From Arenicola marina (Eukaryota; Annelida; Polychaeta; Arenicolidae): a DNA stretch of 64,000 nt. The notes beneath the pieces were generated by a model, which was not told where the DNA came from, did no database searches, and worked only from the letters and a program-made list of their open reading frames with translations. The DNA lies in assembly GCA_964019135.1 (NCBI GenBank), contig OZ025256.1:2418001-2482000 (forward strand). Direction: 5' to 3'. How positions within the stretch are numbered: the stretch's first letter is position 1; each line of letters begins with the position of its first letter. The translations under genes were made by a program, and so were the position numbers. Below are positions 46,977 through 58,769 of this stretch, piece by piece.

Positions 46977-47452
46977 GTATAGATCTGCAAGGCATTGCCT
47001 TCAGACCCGATGGCCGGGTATAGATCTGCAAGGCATTGCCTTCAGACCCGATGGCCGGGTATAGATCTGCAAGGCATTGCCTTCAGACCCGCTGGCAGGG
47101 TATAGATCTGCAAGGCATTGCCTTCAGACCCGATGGCAGCGTATAGATCTGCATGGCATTGCCTTCAAACCCGATGGCAGGGTATAGGTCTGCAAGGCAT
47201 TGCCTTCAGACCCGATGGCAGGGTATAGATCTATATGGCATTGCCTTCAGACCCGATGGCAGCGTATAGATCTGCATGGCATTGCCTTCAGACCCGATGG
47301 CAGGGTATAGGTCTGCAAGGCATTGCCTTCAGACCCGATGGCAGGGTATAGATCTGTAAGGCATTGCCGTCAGACCCGATGGCAGGGTATATATCTGCAA
47401 GGCATTGTCTTCAGACCCGATGGCAGTGTATAGATCTGCAAGGCAGACTCGA
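46977..47452 (+). repeat. 41-bp minisatellite
   Basis: About 11 units of TATAGATCTGCAAGGCATTG then CCTTCAGACCCGATGGCAGGG. Unit variants (CATGG/CAAGG, GCAGCG/GCAGGG) alternate in places. Confidence 0.95.
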
Positions 47453-48552
47453 TGGTCGGTGGTTGTACCGTAGCATAGCAACCAGTGCTTGTATGTATTA
47501 ACGCGTGGCTGTTTTGTAATCCGGTGAACGCTGACAGCGATAAATATGATAGGTAGGACACACAGCCAGAGAGATAGAGAGAGGTATCCAGGGAGACGAT
47601 GGTGGTTACACTGTGCCGCCTGGTGTCCCTCTGTACGCAATCGTGGCTCTCCCTCTCCTGTCTGTCTCTCAGGCTGGGAGGTAACTACGGTCGCCGGTCG
47701 TGCCGCTTGTCTTTGTCCGTCTGTCTCCCTCTCCTTCCATCCGCCTGCCGCAGTAACGACTGGCGCGGAGTGGGTGCTGGGGGAGGGAGGGGAGAGGGTG
47801 AGGGTGAGGATTGGTCGGGGGCCGGGCGGGAAGGCTGAGGAGATGGGTAGGCTGCGGCCAGCCAGCCAGCAGCACTGAGTCAGTTGTCCGTGTGTGCGGG
47901 TGAGTACGGCCGGCGGGGAGAGTGGCGGCGGCGTGCGGCGGCACTGCGGCGGGGCAGGGAGAGGGTGAGGGTACTATAGGGTGGGGGGGGGAGCGTGAGG
48001 GTGCGGGGGTGAGGGAGTAGGGGAAGGGCATGGGGTGGGTTCGCCAACGGGGAGGCCTCGTGACGTCACGTGGGGGGGGGTGGCGAGGAGAAGGAACACA
48101 TGGCATGTTAGGGGCGGAATGGGGGGGAGGGGGGAGGGGAGGGTGGCATAAGAGTGGGTGGGAGGGAGGGAAGGGAGGCTCGAGCGGGGTTGGGGGTCTA
48201 AAACCATAAGGCACCAGCAGAAGTTAACAGCACCCCTGTTTGGCCGGACAGTCAGCCAGACAGACGTCCGAGCCTGCACACTGGGAGTCCCCCCCCCCTC
48301 CCTCTCACCTCCCTGACCTCCACTGGGAGTCCCCCCCCCCCTCCCTCTCGCCTCCCTGACCTCCACAGGGAGTCGCTCCTTCGCTTTCGCCTCCCTGACC
48401 TCTTGGCACCGCATTGGGAGCCCCCCCCCCACCCTCCACCCCCTGCTCTCTTTCCTTCGATGACGATGGTCAATAAACTACAGAGCGGACATCGCGTGTT
48501 TAATAATGGAATGGCATGATCTGACCTGTGACGGCCCCATCATCCGCCAATC
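47453..48552. other. Intergenic GC-rich DNA
   Basis: G-rich (47760-48190), then C-rich tracts with a repeated segment CTCACCTCCCTGACCTCCAC (48300-48420). No gene recognised. Confidence 0.5.
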
Positions 48553-49240
48553 ACAACGGCACCACCCCGCCACAGCACCACCCGGCCACGGCACCACCCG
48601 GCCACGGCACCACACCGCCACGGCACCACCCCGCAACAGCACCACCCCGCCACGACACCACACCGCCACGGCACCACCCCGCCACGGCACCACCCCGCCA
48701 CGGCACCACCCGGCCACGGCACCACACCGCCACGGCACCACCCCGCCACGGCACCAACCGGCCACGGCACCACACCGCAACAGCACCACCCCGCCACGGC
48801 ACCACCCCGCTACGACACCACCCGGCCACGGCACCACACCGCCACCACACCGCCACGGCACCACCCCGCAACAGCACCACCCCGCCACGACACCACACCG
48901 CCACGGCACCACACCGCAACAGCACCACCCCGCCACGGCACCACCCGGCCACGGCACCACACCGCCACGGCACCACCCCGCAACAGTACCACCCCGCCAC
49001 GACACCACACCGCAACAGCACCACCCCGCCACGACACCATCCGGCCACGGCAGTACCCCGCCACGGCACCACCCCGCCACGACTCCACCCCGCAACGACA
49101 CCACCCCGCCAAGGCACCACCCCGCAACGACACCACCCGGCCACGGCACCACCTGGCCAAGGCACCACCCCGCCAAGGCACCACCCCGCCAAGGCACCAC
49201 CCCGCCAAGGCACCACCCCGCCACGGCACCACCCCGCCGA
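48553..49240 (+). repeat. 16-bp C-rich minisatellite
   Basis: About 43 units of GGCACCACCCCGCCAC with CGGCCAC, ACCGCCAC and CGCAAC variants. Frames of 240-334 codons on both strands are by-products. The reverse complement, GTGGCGGGGTGGTGCC, shares its first nine bases with the 16-bp unit at 15601-24630. Confidence 0.96.
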
Positions 49241-49289
49241 GCGTCTGGAGCGCTGGGACTGAGACACCCGCAGGGGGGACGCCGAGAGG

Positions 49290-49492
49290 GGTGGGGGGGG
49301 CAGAGAGAGAGGGAGAGGAGGGGCAGAGGGCGGGGGAGAGGGAGAGGATGGGGCAGAGGGTTGGGGAAAGGGAGAGGACGGGGCAGAGGGCGGGGTAATG
49401 GGAGAGGACGGGGCAGAGGGAGGGGCAGAGGGCGGGGAGAGGGAGAGGACGGGGCAGAGGGCGGGGGAGAGGGAGAGGGAGAGAGAGAGGCA
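49290..49492 (+). repeat. GA/G-rich minisatellite
   Basis: Irregular units of GGGAGAGGACGGGGCAGAGG, about 24-30 bases long. Confidence 0.88.
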
Positions 49493-49662
49493 AACGGGCG
49501 GCCGGATTAACACAGGGGTGACTGGTAAACGTCACATTTCGAGGCGTAAGAATTCCACTTATTTTTCACCCCGTCGGTCGGCGGCTTATTCCTGAACACG
49601 TGGTGTCAAGGGCAACCCCCAGGAGGAGGCGTCCCCATCCGGGTCACCGATGGCTTCAGCAG

Positions 49663-49712
49663 TGTACGTCCCGGTGTACGTCCCGGTCACGTCCCGGTCA
49701 CGTCCCGGTCCA
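49663..49712 (+). repeat. 12-bp tandem repeat next to C/G homopolymers
   Basis: Four to five units of GTACGTCCCGGT/CACGTCCCGGT, followed by a poly-C then poly-G stretch (49732-49751) that could form a hairpin. Confidence 0.85.
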
Positions 49713-50496
49713 GACCCTCACAATCCCAAGACCCCCCCCCCCCGGGGGGGGGCCCCCACCACTCCCTTCCCCCCTTCCGCCACACATAAACACCCGCACA
49801 CAAACTCACCATATCGAGTACTTCAGTTGTCGCCCCAGAGATGGCACCACTGGGGTCGCCCCAGAGATGGCACTATTGGGGTCATGCGTCGCCAGCTTCT
49901 CCATCCACGTCAAATGTGGGTGGGATGGGGAGGGAGGCCATGAACAGTGGGGGGCGGGGTGCACCGGGCTGGGAGGAGGGGTGGGTTGCAGAGGGATAGC
50001 AGGGAGCGGGTTGAACAGGGCTGGGGGTAGGCGTGGGGTGGTGTGCAGAGGGAGGGCGGGGAGAGGGTTAAGCATGATGATGCTTGTATAGAATTGCGAA
50101 GCCACATACGAAATAATCGCTGTCGATAAGACTCCGTGCAGCGTTACAAAGTCGTCCCAACGCGGTTAACACGAAGTGACATTCCACCTGACCTTGACCT
50201 CTCACCCACGAGACACAGACACAGTCCAGAGGTGGCAGTACATTAAAGCACTTTATACAGAGTCAAGATCGATATCCATAACGCGCGCCAGTGGGTCCAC
50301 CCACCCCCCCCCCCTCCCCCGCGCTCCTATCCTCCACCCTCTTCACCCTATCAATACACCCCCAACCCACCCCAGCACATCCTCCGGCAGCCTCCTTGGA
50401 CCCTTGATTTCCAGAGCCATAGCACCACCAACGGTTTGTGGGATTGTGCCAACAGACAACATGCCCCAGGGCTCCTACAGCCTGACAGAACCCGAA

Positions 50497-51595
50497 CCCA
50501 CCCAGTGAGACGCCACGGTGGTCCCTGTCCAATACCCCAGCCTAGCCTTCTACCTTCTCTGTCAGAAAGGCATCCTTTCTTCTTTAAACATCCTCTATTT
50601 CTGTAAAACATTCCCTCCTTCCTGAATAAACTTCACCCAGTGAGACGCCACGGTGGTCCCTGTCCAATACCCCAGCCTAGCCTTCTACCTTCTCTGTCAG
50701 AAAGGCATCCTTTCTTCTTTAAACATCCTCTATTTCTGTAAAACATTCCCTCCTTCCTGAATAAATTTCACCCAGTGAGACGCCACGGTGGTCCCTGTCC
50801 AATACCCCAGCCTAGCCTTCTACCTTCTCTGTCAGAAAGGCATCCTTTCTTCTTTAAACATCCTTAATTTCTGTAAAACATTCCCTCCTTCCTGAATAAA
50901 CTTCACCCCGTGAGACGCCACGGTGGTCCCTGTCCAATACCCCAGCCTACCCTTCTACCTCCTCTGCCAGAAAGACATCCTTTCTTCTTTAAACATCCTC
51001 TATTTCTGTAAAACATTCCCTCCTTCCTGAATAAACTTCACCCAGTGAGACGCCACGGTGGTCCCTGTCCAATACCCCAGCCTAGCCTTCTACCTTCTCT
51101 GTCAGAAAGGCATCCTTTCTTCTTTAAACATCCTCTATTTCTGTAAAACATTCCCTCCTTCCTGAATAAACTTCACCCCGTGAGACGCCACGGTGGTCCC
51201 TGTCCAATACCCCAGCCTAGCCTTCTACCTTCTCTGTCAGAAAAGCATCCTTTCTTCTTTAAACATCCTCTATTTCTGTAAAACATTCCCTCCTTCCTGA
51301 ATAAACTTCACCCCGTGAGACGCCACGGTGGTCCCTGTCCAATACCCCAGCCTACCCTTCTACCTCCTCTGCCAGAAAGACATCCTTTCTTCTTTGAACA
51401 TCCTCTATTTCTGTAAAACGCTCCCTCCTTCCTGAATAAACTTTACCCAATGAGACGCCACGGTGGTCCCTGTCCAATACTCCAGCCTAGCCTTCTACCT
51501 TCTCTGTCGGAAAGACATCATTTCTTCTTTAAACAACCTCAATTTCTGTGAACAAAAAAAAAACTTCCTGAAAAAATTGTAACGCCACGGTGGTC
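50497..51595 (+). repeat. 135-bp tandem repeat
   Basis: Eight good units and one degenerate unit. The landmark TGAGACGCCACGGTGGTCCC recurs at about 50507, 50641, 50776, 50910, 51045, 51180, 51315 and 51450, ending with a worn copy at 51578. Each unit carries a CCTTCCTGAATAAA segment. Confidence 0.96.
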
Positions 51596-51737
51596 CCCGT
51601 CGAGTACTCCAGCCTACCTTTCTACTTTATCTATCGAAAAGACATCCTCCTTCTATAATGTTCCTCTATTTCTGTAAGACATCCCGTCTTGCCGTGACAC
51701 AGCCTCACTCTTTATCATTCATTCGGTCTATGCAGAC

Positions 51738-51950
51738 TATACAATGTCATCATCTCTACAGACCACATCTCATCTCTACAGACCACATCCCGTCTCTCCA
51801 AATCTGATCTCAGCCCTACAGAACAAACCCCGTCTCTAGACCACACCCCGTCTGTACAAATCACACCCCCGTCCCTACAGACCAAACCCCGTCTCTACAA
51901 ATCACACCTGGTCTTCAAAGGCCGCACCCAGTCTCTACAGACCGCTTCGC
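51738..51950 (+). repeat. Degenerate 20-bp repeat
   Basis: Units of CTCTACAGACCACATCCCGT with frequent changes. Confidence 0.8.
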
Positions 51951-52539
51951 CTCCCTGCCTGCCTCCCCATATCGCATGCCTTCTCCATAGTCCACAACCC
52001 ATTCCCATGCACGACCTCTCAGAGTCCCGCCCTAGAGAGGCAAAACAAATTATCTCAAAGGATAATATTATCGTCCTTTCTAGGCAGGAGGGAGGCGTGT
52101 GGTTTGGTTTCCGATGTGACTGAGCCCCGTTGTTTTCACAGCTTGTCATTACATCTGTACGGCCAGCACGGTAGGTCATTACACTGGACTAACATCGGCC
52201 TCAGAGTGGCCCTCACTCGCCTCACACAGTTGAAACCCTTTTCTCTTTTTTTCTCTCTAACGAATGCAAAGACAATTACCCACAATAAACCATGTTGTTG
52301 TTCTAGAATCTATCTCCGTCTAGCCTTCAGGCCTACAAAACAATTACCATATTTCCCTATACTTTTTCCAGCTTTTTTTTATTGAGCCAATTATCTCCTG
52401 CCTCTAGACCTAATCGCCCCCTACCCCAAGCCTGTCTGGCCCTATTAACTTAATGACTCGCATTCTCTGCACCATGTCGCACCATTTTCTAATCGCCCGA
52501 TATCATTAGCCTAATCACTCCCCTATATTGAGACTCAGT

Positions 52540-53220
52540 TACCCCTTGTCATAGCCTCAATCATCCCCTTGCCTAGCCTCAATCATCCCCATGTCTTAGC
52601 CTCAAGCACCCCTTGCCCTAGCCTCCATCACCCCCTTGTCTTAGCCTCAATCATCCCATTGTCCTAGCCTCAATCACCCCCTTGTTTTGGACATAATCAC
52701 CTCCTTGCCCAAGACTCAGTCACCCCTTGCTCCTGACCTATTCACCCCATTGCCATAGCCTTAATCATCCCCTTGCACAAGACTCAAACACCTCATTGCT
52801 CTGGTTGCTCCGGACGTAATCACCCTTTATCCTAGCCTCAATCACCCCCCTTGCCCTGGCCTCAATAACCCACTTGTTCGGGACCGAAACACCCCTTTGC
52901 CTAAGACTCAGTCACCCCTTGCTCCTGATCTATTCACCCCCTTGCCATAGCCTTAATCATCCCCTTGTACACGACTCAAACACCTCATTACTCTGGTTGC
53001 TCCCGACCTAATCACTCCCTTGCTCTAGCTTCCCTCACCCGCTTGCCCAAGAGTCAAACACCCCTTGCTCCGGACCCAATCACCCCCTGGCTCTAGCCGC
53101 CATCACCCCCTTGCCCAAGATTCAAACACCCCTTTGCTCTGGACATAATCACCCCCTTGTCCTAGCCTCGATCGCCCCCTTGCCCTGGCCTCAGTCACAC
53201 CCGCCGCTCTGCACCAAATC
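52540..53220 (+). repeat. Degenerate 20-24-bp repeat
   Basis: About 30 diverged units of CCTAGCCTCAATCACCCCCTTG, the most decayed large array in the window. Longer segments recur too (the TCCTGACCTATTCACCCC region at about 52730 and 52920). Confidence 0.88.
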
Positions 53221-54316
53221 ACCCGTTACTCACAGATAAAAAAGACGCAGATATATTGAAACTGATGCAGCTGATATTTCAGCTGGGTACCCGACCAGGG
53301 ATACGACTCTAAATCCCCTGGTGGCGACCGACCTTCTCCCACGGAATCCCCCCCCCCACTCTCCTCCCTGGCTGCGTGAAAAAACAAAAGTCACAAAGAG
53401 ACGTTGAAGACGTAGAAGGGAAAAAACGCGTCAGGCAGCTGGCAATGGATTGATATGGGATAGGCTTATGTCGGTGGAAGGTACCGGTGGCCCTGGTGAC
53501 GAGGCGAGTGAGGGGGGGGGGGGAGGTGATACAGGGCACACGGGGGAGGGCGGGGACCAAAGGGTGGCAGAATATTACAGGGAGACCGGACAAAAGCTAC
53601 TGTAACAGCAAATGATTCATGTGTCTGGATTCCCGAGTGCTGGGTGCCCACCCACAACCAGTCCCAATCTACCAAATGGCAAGGATATTCCTCACATTGC
53701 TAAATATGTCGGTGTCCAGTTATAACGTCCAGATATAACGTCTGTACTATCTGACGTCATTGCAGGTAATCGGATACATGATATGTGCCACGCCAATATG
53801 TGTCTTCTCCAGCCAGACTTGCACTGTCCCAGATATTATCACGGTATCTAATGATATTTGTATCCAATCTAATATATGACAAGACTCGAGCTTCTCTCTG
53901 TCAAAATCAGAATGTGCGGTAATGCCAGGATACAATTAAAAATTAGACATTTGTATGATGCAGGGTTCATTTCTTAGAGGTTGCTCTTTCCAGCCAAAAC
54001 TAAAAAGGTCAAAATACAGATAAGAATCAGTCCTTGAATCATTCAAGATTTCTTATGTGTATAAGTTTTCATTTTAGTGGTAAACGTCATCAGTTTGTGT
54101 GCTTCGCGATGCTTTGGTATAAGTAGCAGTGCCGAGTTCTGTGGTGTCCCGGGATAGACACGTTTGCCACATCATAGGCGAAACGGCGATGTTTATCAGG
54201 TTTCTCAATTTATAGAATGAAACAATCGAGTTTTCTGCAAGTTTGGATATAAATTTCGCCTGGGCTTAGTTTTGGCGGGAAAGACCTCGCCATGCAACTT
54301 TCATATGGATAACGGT
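53221..54316. other. Intergenic DNA without a recognised feature
   Basis: Unique sequence, with a poly-G tract near 53512. Confidence 0.5.
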
Positions 54317-54416
54317 ATTATGGGTTAAAGTACCGTCGAATCGGTCAAAGCGCATGCGCACACAAGGCACGTACAACATTCCCAGGGGTTGTGGGTTCAA
54401 ACCCCACGTGTACATG
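54317..54416 (+). mobile_element. tRNA-like SINE fragment
   Basis: GGTTGTGGGTTCAAACCCCA is a B box, preceded by a degenerate A-box region (GAATCGGTCAAAGCGCATGC). Confidence 0.45.
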
Positions 54417-55502
54417 AGCGTTCGTTTTCCCATTTCATCTCATCACTTCATCACTTCCTTGGCCCATCAAGCCGGTGTGTGTGCATAAAAGGTGGCATGA
54501 AACACCAAACTATCCATCCTTCGACCAGTAACTTGCCCTACCACATCCCACAGTTCCTCCGTACACAAGCCGTGGACAAGATCTCACGCCTGATAAATAC
54601 GCGAGGGACGGTGCCGCAGACCACCATGACCAGCCAGCCGACTGTGTAGCTTGCCTGTCTGATCACATATCACTGGTGTTTAGCACACCCGGCGCCCACC
54701 CTGACACAGCCCCCGGCTCCTGTGTCACAAACACTTCATTCTTCTCTCAGCCTCCACGCCATGTCACGTGTTAGCTGCTGGTTAAGTTGGACGTGTGAAG
54801 GTCATAAACGTGAAGGTCAGTGTGACTGACTGGGCGCATTTCTTTGGGCCACGTTCGGTATCCCGCCCGGGACGCGCAACACGTGACAGGGAACTTCCGG
54901 GTGTGCCGACAGGGATATGCCTATTCCAATGAAATGCACACACCGTTCACATCCGGTGCACGTAGGGGCACTGGAACCAACCTACTCTCATCACCTTTCA
55001 ATCCGCCGCCATCTTCTGCCGAATGTCCCGTGCTGTTTTGAAAGGGGCACATCGGCATACCGAATGGATGCGCGCGCACCCATGGCCGGATGAAAGAAGT
55101 TTCGGGCGGTGGACCGATGCGTAATGTGCGTATTCGGTCTACCGCAGGGATACACCCATTTACCAAAGAAATGCGCCCACTATGGGACAGTGCCTCGGCT
55201 ATGAGGCTAAGAAACTGCAAGTCTGTTTCCGCGTAAATGTTCTCCTCGTCATTTAGTTTTCAATCCGAATCTTGAGGAAAGCCGACTAACAGTTTCTTTG
55301 GTTCGCGTGTTGTCAATTTCAGAGATGAGTACTTCTCACTTGTACCTACCATCAGCTATTATTGTTAATTTCATACTTACGATTAAGGGAAAAGGACTCA
55401 AGCGTGGGCGGGGCTTACCTCGCACAGGAGGGACTCCACCACTTGGGGTGACATAGCAGAGCACACTCGACAATAGAAGACCCCGTTACCTAGCCCAGTG
55501 AA
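54417..55502. other. Intergenic DNA without a recognised feature
   Basis: Contains an inverted pair of related segments, GGGCGCATTTCTTTGG (54831) and CCAAAGAAATGCGCCC (55172-55187). These may bound a further degenerate foldback element of about 355 bp. No gene seen. Confidence 0.5.
54831..55187. mobile_element. Possible foldback/MITE-like element
   Basis: The ends GGGCGCATTTCTTTGG and CCAAAGAAATGCGCCC (reversed GGGCGCATTTCTTTGG) match over 16 bases. Inside, GTTCGGTATCCCGCCCGGGA and the reversed right arm are partly similar. Superfamily unknown. Confidence 0.5.
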
Positions 55503-56202
55503 CTTGACCCTTCTGACAACAAGCTGATAGGCAGAAGGGTCAAGCAATACACATGGTTAAAAAAGTAGTAATGCATAACCAAGCTCACTTCGATGAATGA
55601 TTTTCGATTATGACAACGAGCCAACCTCTTTAACTCGCCGCGACCCTTTTCTTTACACATTACTTGGACCCTAGGATGCATTCATTTTAAAGTTCGCTCT
55701 CTATTACTTGCACATGAATGATATTTTCATCGGTTGTTAACGGCTTTCCTCTCTGACGCTTCAAAGTTGACCAGGCAATAAAACAGACATCATCCGCATG
55801 GCGGCGCCGCTAGTTGCGTCAAAAACGCAGGCACGACTATAGACACACAACAAGAATTAGTGGCGCCGCCATACGGAAGCTGTCGGGTGTATTACCTGAT
55901 GTCAACAAACGAGCCGCGGCAACCGCCTAGAAAAATTTGAAGCGGCACGGAGGGAAACCGTTAACGACCGACGAAAATATCATTGATGTGCAAGAAGTAG
56001 AGAGCAAACTTTAAAATGAATGCATCCTATGGTCCAAGTAATGTCAAAAGAAGAGGGTCGAGGCGATTATGAGAGGTAGGTTCGTCGTCATAATCGACAA
56101 ACATTCATCGAAGCGAGCTGGGTGATGCAATGCTACTTTTTTGACCGTGTGTATGGCATGGCCCTTACACCCCCGTTAGGGTTGAGGTCGTGAGGGCCAT
56201 GC
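55503..56202. mobile_element. 700-bp palindromic (foldback) element with terminal hairpins
   Basis: Two arms of about 310-330 bp are inverted copies of each other around 55833-55855. Matching landmarks are AAAAAAGTAG, TTACTTGGACC/GGTCCAAGTAA, GCATTCATTTTAAAGTT and GGCGGCGCC. Each outer end is itself a 13-bp-stem hairpin: CTTGACCCTTCTG with CAGAAGGGTCAAG on the left, GCATGGCCCTTAC with GTGAGGGCCATGC on the right. No coding capacity. Confidence 0.82.
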
Positions 56203-56924
56203 ATCAGGGCTACCCGTTACCCACTAAGCCAAGGGTTGATATCTAAACTGCCCCTGGAAGATGCTCTGGAATCGACAAGATCCATGGATGTGCGGTATTA
56301 GGAGACAGAAGGAGCCCGGCGAGGTTACCCCGAGTACCTGCTGTTGGCTTCATCTCACGGCAGGTTCTCCGCTGACCTGCACTGATACATGAAAACAAAA
56401 TGCAAGTGTTTTATCTCACTTATGTCCACATGAAATAATGACATAGGGGGTTGGATGAAACGTGCCCCATATACTGGTGCCAGAGCGCGAAGTGTCATAC
56501 GACAAACAGTGGCAAACTGGTTAATAATAATATCATTCCTGTATACAATTCAACGTGATTGTGATGTTATCAGCGCGCAAGCAAATCAGAGATTATATAA
56601 TTTTGCTGATCAAATCACTATATGTGATCAATCCGGTTGCGTTATGACTATGATGACGCGAGGGGGGGGGGCGTTATGACGTTGCCGCTGGTCTGGGAAG
56701 GGCACCTGTAGTGTCTCGCGTCCAGACTTCTCAAGCGTCTCCATGGCTCGACAATATATGCGGCTCCGAGACAGCGGCGGCCGGTATGATACAGACAGCG
56801 AGTCGTCAGGAAATGAAATGCTAATGATCCAGGTGACTTGTGTGCACATAAAGGCTGGGCCAAGAAATCCCCCGGTACAATGGCATGCGGTGGGGTGAAA
56901 CATGGCGCGAAGCCATGGTCGGTT
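56203..56924. other. Intergenic DNA without a recognised feature
   Basis: Unique sequence with a poly-G tract near 56663. Confidence 0.5.
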
Positions 56925-57171
56925 GTATATTCAGGACGCTTTAACCACTTCTGGCCATATCGCGTCAATGGGAGAAGGAAGAGAAGAGCGGAGCCATGTC
57001 CCCAGGGGTAGCCCCCTACTCTTTGCGAAGAAGGACATGGAATCTGTATTGTGCGACCACACAGACATGAGCACAGCGGGGCGCGAACCAATGACCGACG
57101 TGCCGTTAGGCTCTCAGGTGGCAAGAGAGCTCAATGCGAGCGTTCTAACCCACTGAGCTATCGGGGCGAGC
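56925..57171 (-). mobile_element. tRNA-derived SINE family 1, full copy
   Basis: A minus-strand copy from TATATTCAGGACGC (tail) to CCCACTGAGCTATCGGGGCG (head). A family 2 head follows about 110 bases to the right. Confidence 0.88.
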
Positions 57172-57278
57172 CCATGACATGCCAGCACATCCGGGTTACC
57201 AATCGAGCCAGGAAGGCTCAATTCGTGCACAACCCCGTGTCAATGGGTTGGATAAAGACAAATAACCAGATGCACGCA

Positions 57279-57344
57279 CCAGGGAGCGAACCTACGACCT
57301 GTTGATCTGCAGCACAGCCTGCTTAGCTACTGAGCCAGGGAGGC
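57279..57344 (-). mobile_element. tRNA-derived SINE head, family 2
   Basis: On the minus strand it reads TGGCTCAGTAGCTAAGCAGG (A-box region), then CAGATCAACAGGTCGTAGGT and TCGCTCCC (B box). A cloverleaf-like tRNA ancestor is evident. It directly follows the family 1 SINE at 56925-57171. Confidence 0.65.
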
Positions 57345-58687
57345 TGCACCGGTTCGTCAAGAAGACAAGTGTTGTCATAAAGACAGCAAAGCGCATGACG
57401 TGTCTATATAATTGTCGACGGGGACTGCGTAATAATTGGGCCAAACACTTGTCGCCTGTGCCTGGCCGGCGTGGCGTGCTGAATACACGAGATGTTGGGG
57501 CCATCATAGGAGAACATCGCCTCACTAGACGCCCCCCCCCCCCTCCTCCGTATCCACTCACCCACCCTCCTAGCCGTCCCAACCCGCCATAAACGGAAAA
57601 ATACGACATGAATAATCAGACCCAAGCGGCCGTGCCCAGACAGCGTGCCGGCGTAATTACCGTATACGGTACTAGGGAAAACACACGCATGCATATCATC
57701 ATTAGACTTCACCGCCCCCCCCCCCTCCGTAGTCACTCTCGCCTGTGCGCCATGGATCACCACAGCGCCCCCCCCCCCCCCCCCACACACACAAACACAC
57801 AGTCAGAACGTTATAAATGCCCAGCCTCCAGCTCGGCCTGTACATGCTGGTCAATATTGACGGACCTCACCAATATATCTGCCCTCAGAATGGGTACACG
57901 CCACGACTGACCAACAGCACGGCTACACACTGTAAATGTGTGTGTCGCAGTCATGCCATACATAGCGACAAATCAAAGGCACGACGAACTTCCTCAACCT
58001 TCACTCTTACTCTATCACTGTTACGGCACAACATCAATCTATTATCCAGTAAAGCGTCCCCTACAACAAACGACAGATAGGCTTGTCAAACAATGGCTAT
58101 TTCAGTCACTCTAATCGAAAAACCCGCAATAAAACATGTCTACGTGGCCAGCATATCTTGTTATATATCAATACTATAAACGCAGATGACATGGATTGAC
58201 GTGTCTTTCATGTACAGCGCAAGGCTACATTGGCAACATCGACAACGAAACAGCCACAGATACAGCAGGGGTTTGAACCTGCCACCTGTTGGCATGCAGT
58301 CCAGCAGTACGCTATTCTACAATCACACCCCCCCCCCCCCTCCTCCTATATAATCACACAATAAAATGTGCGCATTTCGTCTGGTTTACTGACTCGATGG
58401 TAGCTGTTCAGCGTGTATCAGCTTCCACTGTATGACGCGCCCCGATCAAAGGTCCCTCCACTGTCTAGTTCCCCACGGACCACATCGCTGACGCCGGCGT
58501 GCCTGCGTGCGTCCGCCTCACTGTTAATTATTGACGTCTAATGGTTGAACTACGTATATGGTCATGGCGCCGTGTGCATGAGCTCCCCATCGTACCCCGG
58601 CCAACAGACCAATGCCATCAGTGATGACGTCATTCCCGCTCTCTCCCGTCACCGTGGCCCGACAAGAGGTCACGTTAATCTTAGCAG
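57345..58687. other. Intergenic DNA
   Basis: Several poly-C tracts (57532, 57715, 57768, 58327) followed in places by (CA)n. No gene recognised. Confidence 0.5.
58262..58325 (-). mobile_element. tRNA-like SINE fragment
   Basis: On the minus strand, GGTGGCAGGTTCAAACCCCT follows ACTGCTGGACTGCATGCCAA. A similar pattern recurs at 59015-59090 and 59158-59190 (CGAACCCGCGACC, TTTGAACCCGC). Confidence 0.4.
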
Positions 58688-58768
58688 TACCTCCCCAGGA
58701 CGAACTTTGGGCTAGTTGGAGGATTTGTCTTTACCTCCCCAGGGTGAACTTTGGGCTAGTTGGGTGAT
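58688..58768 (+). repeat. Two-copy 43-bp tandem repeat
   Basis: ACCTCCCCAGGACGAACTTT and ACCTCCCCAGGGTGAACTTT open two units that both continue GGGCTAGTTGG. Confidence 0.9.
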
Positions 58769-58769
58769 T

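Noticed and set aside
48506-49510. 334-codon open frame and several overlapping long frames
   Set aside because: By-product of the 16-bp C-rich array followed by a GA-rich array; composition simply follows the repeat.
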